Below the pieces are notes generated by a model. The model ran no database searches and was not told where the DNA came from. It saw only the letters and a program-made list of their open reading frames with translations. This document shows, piece after piece, positions 32,221-38,608 of a stretch of 38,608 bases of DNA. The DNA is from an uncultured Oscillospiraceae bacterium (lineage in GTDB: Bacteria > Bacillota > Clostridia > Oscillospirales > Oscillospiraceae). The position numbers were made by a program, and so were the translations under genes. The first letter of the stretch is position 1; each line of letters opens with the position of its first letter. The stretch spans positions 1-38,608 of the forward strand of contig CAKTHW010000006.1 of the NCBI GenBank assembly GCA_934565425.1, read 5' to 3'.

Positions 32221-33171
32221 ATGTTAAACTTCAAACATCTGCAATACTTCAACGCTGTCTATCAGTACAAAAACTTCACACAGGCCGGAGATTCCCTTTT
32301 TGTCTCTCAGCCAACCATCTCCGCTGCCATCAATACGTTGGAGTCGGAGCTGGGCGTAAAACTCATCGAGCGCAGCCCCAAGAACGTGATCTTCACCTAT
32401 GAGGGTGAACAGTTTATTCTATGGGTCCGAAAGATCCTGAGCCTCTGCCAGGAGGCCGAGACCGCCATGCATGACCTCTCCGATTCGGCAGAGCAGCATC
32501 TGCGGCTGGGTATGTCCTATGCCTTCATGGATTCTGCCGCTCCTCCTGTTTTCTCCGACTTCCTGGATGAGCACCCCAAGGCACAGATCCACCTGGAGGA
32601 GGGCTCCATGCAGAAGCTTCTGCGGATGGTCCACGAGGAACAGCTGGACCTGGCCTACAACGCCATTCCGGACGCCGCAGACTGCACCGGCCTGGAGGTC
32701 ATCCCCATCAGCAAGGCGGAGATCCGCATCGTACTGCACCCGGAACACCCGCTGGCCAAGCTGGAGCGGATCCCCCTCTCCCTGCTGTCCAAGGAAAAGC
32801 TGGTGATGATGGACACCCAGTCCAAGGTCAACCAGATCATGTGTGACGCCTTTGAGCGCCAGCACCTGCCCATGAACGTGGTGCTGAACTACACCCAGAT
32901 CCTCTGCATGACCAGCCTTGTACGATTTTGCAACTACGTGGGCATTATCTGTGAGGCGGCTGGATGCAGCACGCTGGGCTATGAGGGTTTGGTCATCCGC
33001 AGCTTGGAAGACCCCATTTTCATGGATCTTGGCTTCTTCTTCCGCAAGGGTCGCTACCTGCCCAAATTGGGCTGGGAGCTGATCCGCTTTTTGCAGGCCA
33101 AAGAACAGCCCCGCCTGGCCGCTTGGGAAGCACAGCATGCCCAGTTTCTCAACAAGAACACAAAGACCTAA
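32221..33171 (+). CDS. LysR-type regulator (paralogue of the preceding gene)
   Basis: 316 residues. Helix-turn-helix: LQYFNAVYQYKNFTQAGDSL, SQPTISAAINTLESELGVKL and VIFTYEGEQF (7-65), then a LysR effector domain. It starts at ATG 32221 with GAGAGGGG ahead of it. A terminator and its own promoter separate it from the first LysR gene. No enzyme gene adjoins on the same side except the riboswitch-controlled surface protein downstream, whose regulation appears to be by RNA, so the target is unknown. Confidence 0.92.
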   Translation: MLNFKHLQYFNAVYQYKNFTQAGDSLFVSQPTISAAINTLESELGVKLIERSPKNVIFTYEGEQFILWVRKILSLCQEAETAMHDLSDSAEQHLRLGMSYAFMDSAAPPVFSDFLDEHPKAQIHLEEGSMQKLLRMVHEEQLDLAYNAIPDAADCTGLEVIPISKAEIRIVLHPEHPLAKLERIPLSLLSKEKLVMMDTQSKVNQIMCDAFERQHLPMNVVLNYTQILCMTSLVRFCNYVGIICEAAGCSTLGYEGLVIRSLEDPIFMDLGFFFRKGRYLPKLGWELIRFLQAKEQPRLAAWEAQHAQFLNKNTKT

Positions 33172-33240
33172 AAACGTACGAAACCGCAAGTCCCCTTCAC
33201 CATCCAAACAACCAACTTCTGATACCTGATCAAAAAGCAA

Positions 33241-33293
33241 CAGCACCCATTCATGAAGAGAAGCTCTCGCTCCGCTGCCATGAATGGGTGCTG
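33241..33293 (+). terminator. Hairpin after the second LysR gene
   Basis: CAGCACCCATTCATG and CATGAATGGGTGCTG form a perfect 15-bp stem. The + strand tail is only ATCTTATC, but the minus strand is followed by TTGCTTTTTG. The stem core matches that at 20854-20895. Confidence 0.65.
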
Positions 33294-33416
33294 ATCTTAT
33301 CCGTTCTATCAGGGCAGTGACACCCCTTCCGCTGGTAGTTTACACCAAAGAGAAGTGCGTCATTTCGCCGCTGGACTGCATCTCCCACAATCTCCATTTT
33401 CTCGCTCCAAAAGAAG

Positions 33417-33445
33417 TTGACTTTGCAAAGCCATTCCACTACAAT
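33417..33445 (+). promoter_or_regulatory. Promoter of the riboswitch-surface protein unit
   Basis: TTGACT (33417-33422), 17 bases and TACAAT (33440-33445). Transcription should begin near 33452, giving a leader of almost 500 nt before the ATG at 33948. Confidence 0.75.
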
Positions 33446-33504
33446 GAAGGCGACAATCGAATGTTTGAGTTGGCTCGTCGATACCGTGTAGCCGTTTTGC
33501 TGTA

Positions 33505-33735
33505 ACGACCTGGAACAGAGGTCAGGCGGCGGCTAGAAATGAATGGGGTGCAAAGCCCCGCGCGACCGGCACTGTGAGCGCAAGGACACACCGAAGCAGG
33601 TGACGTGACCGTCACTGGCAGGGACCAAAGTCCACCATTGCGGAACTTGTTCCGTGAGAAGGGAGGATGTGTACGCGAGGAGAAAATTTCCCCTCAGAGC
33701 GCGAGTCAGGAGACTTACACGGGGCAGAGCCATGG
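33505..33735 (+). promoter_or_regulatory. Cobalamin riboswitch
   Basis: Core elements appear in the expected order: GAATGGGGTGCAAAGCCCC, then GCGCGACCGGCACTGTGAGCG (split; compare the consensus GGTGaAAaTCC...GCgGacC...CaCTGT), and, about 125 bases later, the B12 box AGTCAGGAGACTTACAC (33704-33720; consensus AGYCAGGAgACcTGCC). A long peripheral helical region lies between. It is followed by a terminator at 33829-33867, so B12 binding would end transcription early. The 5' and 3' limits are approximate. Confidence 0.85.
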
Positions 33736-33828
33736 CAGCGGGCGGCATCTCCGTGAGCAAACAATGGCAGATGGATACTGATTTTCTCCGACTAGGAAAT
33801 CGGTCTATTTGTGCTGGACACTGAGCAG

Positions 33829-33867
33829 CCGTCTCTCCCAAAAAGCATAGGGAGGGACGGTATTTTT
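33829..33867 (+). terminator. Riboswitch expression-platform terminator
   Basis: CCGTCTCTCCC (33829-33839) pairs with GGGAGGGACGG (33850-33860, one G-T pair), then TATTTTT. The 3' arm can alternatively pair downstream (GGACGG 33855-33860 with CCGTCC 33873-33878). This fits a switch between terminator and alternative fold. Confidence 0.7.
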
Positions 33868-33947
33868 GTCATGCCGTCCTTCTATCCCCTAGGCATACAC
33901 CTGGCTTCCCCAGTTGTAGATTTCAAAAAAAGAAGGAGGAACAACCC

Positions 33948-36900
33948 ATGACAAAACGGATCGGTTCCCTTCTGTTGGCGCTTATCATGACGATTTCGCT
34001 GGCCGTGCCAGCTATGGCGGTCAACGAGACAGAGCAGACAGAAGAACCTACCGCCAGCACCGTGGAGCCAAGTGCTCCCACCGACGCTGACACTTCCGCA
34101 CCCACACCAGAGGAGACTCCGGACACTTCGGACGCCAAAGACGAACAGCCTGAGGCAAAGAAAGCACCCGCCAAGGCAGCTGTTTCGGTGCAGTCCGTAC
34201 AGTCTGACTTGGACGCTTATTTTGCGGATCTGCCCTTGACGGCAGAAGCGCAAAACGGCGTCTCCAACCTGCAATGGTCGGTCAAAAACGGCATCCTGAC
34301 CTCTCCCAAGGGGTTTATGCAGTCCACCCGCTCCCTGATCTTGACCGCTAATGCAGACACCCATCTGACCTTTGAGTACAAAGTCTCCACCGAGGCCAAG
34401 TATGATACCTTCACTTTCACCCATGAGTCCACTATCGTTGTAAACGGAGCCAGCGGTATCGTGGACTGGACGCTGGTAGAATTGGATGTAAAAGCCGGGG
34501 ACACGCTGACCTTCTCCTACAAGAAGGACAGCAGCGGTAACAAGAACGACGACTGCGTTTATCTCCGCAACTTCACCGTCGGTGCAGGCATCCCCATCAC
34601 CTTCCACGCCAACGGCGGCACCGGTGAAGACTACACCCAGAACATCTACGGCGGCAAGGGCACCCTGAAGGCCAACACCTTCACCTGTGACGGCAAGGTC
34701 TTCGCCGGCTGGGCCACCTCCGCTGACGGCGCTGCTGTCTACACCGACCAGGCCTCTGTGACCGTCACCGAGGCCCTGGACCTGTACGCCTGCTGGGCAG
34801 ACGCCTCCACCGTCACCTTTGACAACGACGGCAAGACCAGCACCGTCCAAGCGCCCACCGGCGCCCCCATCGGCAGTACCCTGATCCCCAGCGAAGGCGC
34901 CAAGAAAGGCTACCAGTTTGACGGCTGGTTCCACGACGACACCAAGCTGACGGCGGAGACGGTCATCACCGAGGACATCACCTTCACCGCCAAGTGGACG
35001 CCCATCACCTACACCATCGCCTTTAACGCCGACGGCGGCGAGGGCACCACTATGGATTCTATCACCGCCACCTATGACCAGGAAGTCACCCTGCCCGCGT
35101 GCACCTTCACCCGTGCCGGTTATGATTTCGGCGGTTGGAGCGGTTCCAAGGGTTCCTCCAGCGGTTCCATGACCGCAAAGAATCTGACCCCCACCCAGGG
35201 CGCAACAGTCACCCTGTATGCCACCTGGAAGGGCCAGGCCGTTCCGGTCACCATCGACTACAACTATGAAGGTTCTACCCCCATTCAAAGAACTTGCGTC
35301 GTAGGCCAGAACTATAACTACCTCCGCCTGGAAGACGGCAGCTCCAAATTCTCCGCTATCGAAGACCCCACCCTCATCGGTTGGATCTTTGACGGTTGGT
35401 ATGACGCAGCCCAGGACGGCAACGAGATCACCAACCAGTACAAGTTTGCTGACACCACTCCCATGACCCTTTACGCCCACTGGGTGAAGGGCATCACCGT
35501 CCACTTCGATGGCAATGGCTATAAGAGCACCATCTACAACAACCCCAGGACAGTGCTGGTAGAAGAGGTATACAAGAACCTGCCCTCCCTGAGTTCCTAT
35601 TACTATCCGACCAAGAAGGCATTTGACGACTGGTACACCGCCAAAGAGGGCGGCGAGAAGGTCACTGCCGACACCAAATTTACCGGTGACGAGGTGACTC
35701 TGTACGCTCACTGGCGCGACTATCAGTATGTCGTCAAGTTCAACATCAAGTCTAGCGACAAGTCCACTGTGAAGGGCACCATGGAAGACTTCCCCGCCCC
35801 CTTTGACAAGGACGTCACCCTGCCCAAGTGCGCCTTCACCCGTGAGGGCTATCGCTTCGCAGGCTGGGCCACCAGCAGCTATGGCAGCACGGCAGCCTAT
35901 GCTGATGAGGGGACTGTGAACCGTGTCTTTGATGACGATGACTGGGACGGCAGCGAGGACGGCGAAAGCTTCAACCTGTACGCCCTCTGGGAGGAGACCG
36001 TTTTCGGCAAGGCATACAAAGCCATCGCCGCCAAGCTCCCCACAGACAACAGCATTCGGGACACCACCGCCCTGGAACTGACCACCTCCGGTGATGGCTA
36101 CACCGTCAGCTGGAGCAGCAGCAACACGGACTACCTCACCGACGCCGGCGCAGTCACCCTGCCTGAAACTGGCAGTGTTACCGTGACCTTGACCGCCACC
36201 GTTACGGAAACGGCAACCGGCGAGACCGAGACCAAGGATTACACCCTGACCCTGTATTCCCTGCGTCAGACAGAGACCGAAAACGCTCTGAACGCAGCCG
36301 CCAAAGCCATGACCGGCAATCTAGCGCCCGTCTACGGCACCGACACCAACCTCATCGACTTCGCTTCCAAGAAGCTGGGTGACAAGCTGGACGGCATCAC
36401 CCTGACCATCAAAGAGGACGCGACCGGCAACGGCGGCGCCGCCGTCAGCAAGGACGGCACCATCACCTACTACTTCCCCCAGGATACCCTCAGCGGCAGC
36501 GGCACTTATTTCTATGTCCCCTTCGTCCTGGAAAAGGACGGGATCACCGTAGAAAAGAAGTGGTACACCAACATTTCTTGGGACAAGGGCAAGCTCCGCA
36601 CCTACCTGGAACAGGAGATCGCAGCGTTGACCATCCCCACCGAGGACGTCAGCGAGCTGTCCCTGCCCCAGGTGCTGAAAAAGGACGGGAATGCTCTGGG
36701 TTGGAGCAATCTCACCTGGACCTCCAGCAACGAAAAGGTGGTCAAAGTGGGCAGTGCCTCCAGCTATAACGGCGATTACAAGGTGACCATCTACAAGACC
36801 GCTGTCCCCACCCCGGTGACCCTGACCGCCACCCTGAAGTGCAACAGCGTCGATGGCGTATCCGTCACCAAATCCTTCGACATCATCGTGGCTGCCGGCA

Positions 36901-38608
36901 CCGGCAGCGACACCGTGGAAGAGACCCTGAAGCAGCGGATGGACGCCGGCTTTGCAAAGGTCGGCCTGCGGAATTGGGTCACCGGCGAGCAGCTGACCCC
37001 GGACGCCGACGGTGTTTACACCGCCACCGAGGACATCCTCATCCCCCGCACCCGTGACTTCGGCATCGACGGCAAATATTGCCCCGTCTCTGTCACCACC
37101 AGCGACAACGACGTGCTGGAAAAACCGGACGTGAACAACGCCGCCCGCATCTGGGTCTACCGGGATGTGCCTGGCGGAGAGACCAAACTGGTCACCATGA
37201 CCGTCACCATCACCGACAAGGCCAGCGGCGTCTCTGTGTCCCGTGATTTCAAGATCAAGGTTCCCGCCCTGACTCAGGAAGAAGTGGACAAAGAGATTGC
37301 CCTGATGGAACAGGTCAAAGCCCACTACTTCGACGGCATCAAGGCCAACAACCCGGACAAAGACCACGTCACCACCAACCTCCACGCCTTCCACGAGGCA
37401 TACCTGAATGAACAGGGCGAGTTGACCTGGGTCTACCATGTGGACAACATGGTCAACCACGGCATCGTGCCGGTGGATATGGATGGCTGGTATGAGTCGG
37501 AACAGTGGAGAACCTTCCGCTCCAGCAACCCCGCCATCATCACCCACGAAAACCTGCTGGTCACCCAGCCCACTTCCGCCAAGACCGTCACCATCACCAG
37601 CTGGCTCTCCAGCGAGACCCTGGGCAGATACGCGGAAAAGCATCCGGACAATGCCCAGCTCCAGAAGCTGCATAACCAGGTCGTCACCGTCTCCGTCATC
37701 GTCCCCGGCACCGACGGCAGCGAGACCCCCACGGACGAACGCCAGACCTACTCTTTCACCCTCTACGCACCGGACGGCACCCAGCTCATCGACTGCCTGC
37801 TCAAGGACCAGCTGGAAGGCTTGACTGCGGTCGAAGTGGCTCGGACCGTGCTGGAAAACAACGGCTACCAGGTCATCGGCGGCAACTACATCACCGCCAT
37901 CGTCTCCCCTGACGGCACCAAGTGGAGCGCCGGCGACGACGGCGACCACTCCGGCTGGAGCTACCGCATCAACGGCAAGGTGACCAATTCCGCCAACCTG
38001 TCCAACGGGGACACCATCGAATTGTTCTACACCAAGGACAACACCAAAGAGACTGACCACACCAACACCCCCGCCGCCGTCGCCCGTGCCATCGACGCCA
38101 TCGGCACCGTGACCAAGGACAGCGGCGACGCCATCCAGGCCGCTCGTGCTGCCTATGACCAGCTCACCGATGCCCAGAAGTCCCTCATCGACCAAGCCAC
38201 CGTAGACAAGCTCACCGCTGCGGAAAAGACCTGGGCAGACCTGAACAAGCCCGATGAGCCGAAGCCTCCCGTGGAACCCACCAAGCCGGTGGCCAACGTC
38301 ATCACCGCCAAATCTGCCACCAAGGTCACCTCTGGCAAGGCACAGTCCTTCCAGCTCAGCGTGAAGGCCAAGGGCGGCGCGAAGCTGACCTATCAGTCTG
38401 ACAACAAGTCGGTGAAGGTGAGCAAGAGCGGCAAGGTGACCATCGCCAAAAACTTTGTGGGCAAAGCTACCATCACCATCACCGCCGGCGCCACTGAGGC
38501 TTACACCAAGACCGTCAAGCGCGTCACGGTGACCGTCAATCCCACCGGCACCACCTTCCGCTCGGTGTACAACGCCAAGGGCAAGAAGCTGAAAGCATAC
38601 TGGAAGAA
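33948..38608 (+). CDS. Giant secreted multidomain protein with DUF4430 (3' truncated)
   Basis: At least 1553 residues, still open at the window end. A signal peptide occupies 1-24 (MTKRIGSLLL...AMA), then a Thr/Pro/Glu linker to about 75, an N-terminal beta domain (78-210), and six Listeria-Bacteroides type repeats (213-283, 286-350, 352-428, 432-511, 514-590, 594-681), each with a central GYxFxGW or similar and ending LYAxW or a variant. Ig-like modules (SWSSSN, LTWTSSNEKV) span about 690-1265. A DUF4430 / transcobalamin-C-terminal-like domain covers 1266-1364 (GWSYRINGKV, SNGDTIELFYT). A short helical module (1368-1435) and a Big_2-like Ig domain (1446-1528) follow. AAGGAGGA precedes the ATG. 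With the cobalamin riboswitch upstream, a surface B12-binding role is likely; a cell-wall anchor would be beyond the window. Confidence 0.88.
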   Translation, partial: MTKRIGSLLLALIMTISLAVPAMAVNETEQTEEPTASTVEPSAPTDADTSAPTPEETPDTSDAKDEQPEAKKAPAKAAVSVQSVQSDLDAYFADLPLTAEAQNGVSNLQWSVKNGILTSPKGFMQSTRSLILTANADTHLTFEYKVSTEAKYDTFTFTHESTIVVNGASGIVDWTLVELDVKAGDTLTFSYKKDSSGNKNDDCVYLRNFTVGAGIPITFHANGGTGEDYTQNIYGGKGTLKANTFTCDGKVFAGWATSADGAAVYTDQASVTVTEALDLYACWADASTVTFDNDGKTSTVQAPTGAPIGSTLIPSEGAKKGYQFDGWFHDDTKLTAETVITEDITFTAKWTPITYTIAFNADGGEGTTMDSITATYDQEVTLPACTFTRAGYDFGGWSGSKGSSSGSMTAKNLTPTQGATVTLYATWKGQAVPVTIDYNYEGSTPIQRTCVVGQNYNYLRLEDGSSKFSAIEDPTLIGWIFDGWYDAAQDGNEITNQYKFADTTPMTLYAHWVKGITVHFDGNGYKSTIYNNPRTVLVEEVYKNLPSLSSYYYPTKKAFDDWYTAKEGGEKVTADTKFTGDEVTLYAHWRDYQYVVKFNIKSSDKSTVKGTMEDFPAPFDKDVTLPKCAFTREGYRFAGWATSSYGSTAAYADEGTVNRVFDDDDWDGSEDGESFNLYALWEETVFGKAYKAIAAKLPTDNSIRDTTALELTTSGDGYTVSWSSSNTDYLTDAGAVTLPETGSVTVTLTATVTETATGETETKDYTLTLYSLRQTETENALNAAAKAMTGNLAPVYGTDTNLIDFASKKLGDKLDGITLTIKEDATGNGGAAVSKDGTITYYFPQDTLSGSGTYFYVPFVLEKDGITVEKKWYTNISWDKGKLRTYLEQEIAALTIPTEDVSELSLPQVLKKDGNALGWSNLTWTSSNEKVVKVGSASSYNGDYKVTIYKTAVPTPVTLTATLKCNSVDGVSVTKSFDIIVAAGTGSDTVEETLKQRMDAGFAKVGLRNWVTGEQLTPDADGVYTATEDILIPRTRDFGIDGKYCPVSVTTSDNDVLEKPDVNNAARIWVYRDVPGGETKLVTMTVTITDKASGVSVSRDFKIKVPALTQEEVDKEIALMEQVKAHYFDGIKANNPDKDHVTTNLHAFHEAYLNEQGELTWVYHVDNMVNHGIVPVDMDGWYESEQWRTFRSSNPAIITHENLLVTQPTSAKTVTITSWLSSETLGRYAEKHPDNAQLQKLHNQVVTVSVIVPGTDGSETPTDERQTYSFTLYAPDGTQLIDCLLKDQLEGLTAVEVARTVLENNGYQVIGGNYITAIVSPDGTKWSAGDDGDHSGWSYRINGKVTNSANLSNGDTIELFYTKDNTKETDHTNTPAAVARAIDAIGTVTKDSGDAIQAARAAYDQLTDAQKSLIDQATVDKLTAAEKTWADLNKPDEPKPPVEPTKPVANVITAKSATKVTSGKAQSFQLSVKAKGGAKLTYQSDNKSVKVSKSGKVTIAKNFVGKATITITAGATEAYTKTVKRVTVTVNPTGTTFRSVYNAKGKKLKAYWK

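Noticed and set aside
33533..33841. 102-residue minus-strand frame in the riboswitch region
   Set aside because: Covers the cobalamin riboswitch core; no ribosome site or likeness to a protein family.
33882..35711. 609-residue minus-strand open frame, and a similar one at 36321-38195
   Set aside because: Antisense to the giant secreted protein, whose + frame is continuous, has a signal peptide, ribosome site and recognisable repeats.

Overview
The window looks like chromosomal DNA from a strictly anaerobic Clostridia bacterium, most likely an Oscillospiraceae-type gut organism (relatives of Oscillibacter, Flavonifractor or Lawsonibacter). The support is a GC-rich but Gram-positive style of gene expression (strong AGGAGG ribosome sites, TTGACA-17-TATAAT promoters, U-tailed hairpin terminators), a monomeric [FeFe] hydrogenase with its full maturation set, and a giant secreted protein with Listeria-Bacteroides repeats. 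The genus is inference; no rRNA or marker gene is present.

Layout. (1) 1-6448, + strand: the 3' end of a LysR regulator, then an [FeFe] hydrogenase and its maturation genes in the order hydA, TM1266-type regulator, hydE, hydG, hydF. (2) 6696-17264, - strand: a type III-D-like CRISPR-Cas locus. Two small CRISPR arrays with related but different repeats flank seven cas genes: a CARF-like protein, a sigma-70-like protein, a short HD-less Cas10, a Cas7-Cas5-type fusion with a helical tail, a tandem Cas7, a Csx19-like protein and a TIGR03986-type RAMP. A small CARF-like (Csx15/Csx20-like) gene lies beyond array 1. No cas1, cas2, cas6 or HEPN nuclease is visible. Both array leaders carry a near-perfect promoter firing leftward, and both arrays end in the same degenerate repeat, perfect hairpin and terminator module. 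(3) 17328-20895, + strand: a LysR regulator, then an iron-containing alcohol dehydrogenase, a flavodoxin-like lipoprotein and an iron-sulfur flavoprotein-like reductase.

(4) 20923-30605, - strand: a catabolic operon. In transcription order it holds a KdgT-type permease, a 3-hydroxyisobutyrate-dehydrogenase-like enzyme, a metallo-beta-lactamase-fold protein, a PPC/DUF296 protein, the E1alpha, E1beta, E2 and E3 subunits of a 2-oxo-acid or acetoin dehydrogenase complex, and a lipoate-protein ligase to charge it. The lipoyl-E3 fusion gene is interrupted by an in-frame TAG codon. (5) 30923-33171, + strand: two related LysR regulators, the first divergent from the operon and probably its regulator. 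(6) 33417-38608, + strand: a promoter, a cobalamin riboswitch and a terminator, followed by the 5' part of a very long secreted protein that contains a transcobalamin-like DUF4430 domain and runs off the window.

The most unusual part is the CRISPR locus: a minimal type III effector complex with two candidate cyclic-oligoadenylate-binding proteins and a sigma-factor-like protein where a nuclease effector would be expected. Next are the riboswitch-controlled surface protein, a likely B12-capture factor, and the amber codon inside the E3 gene.
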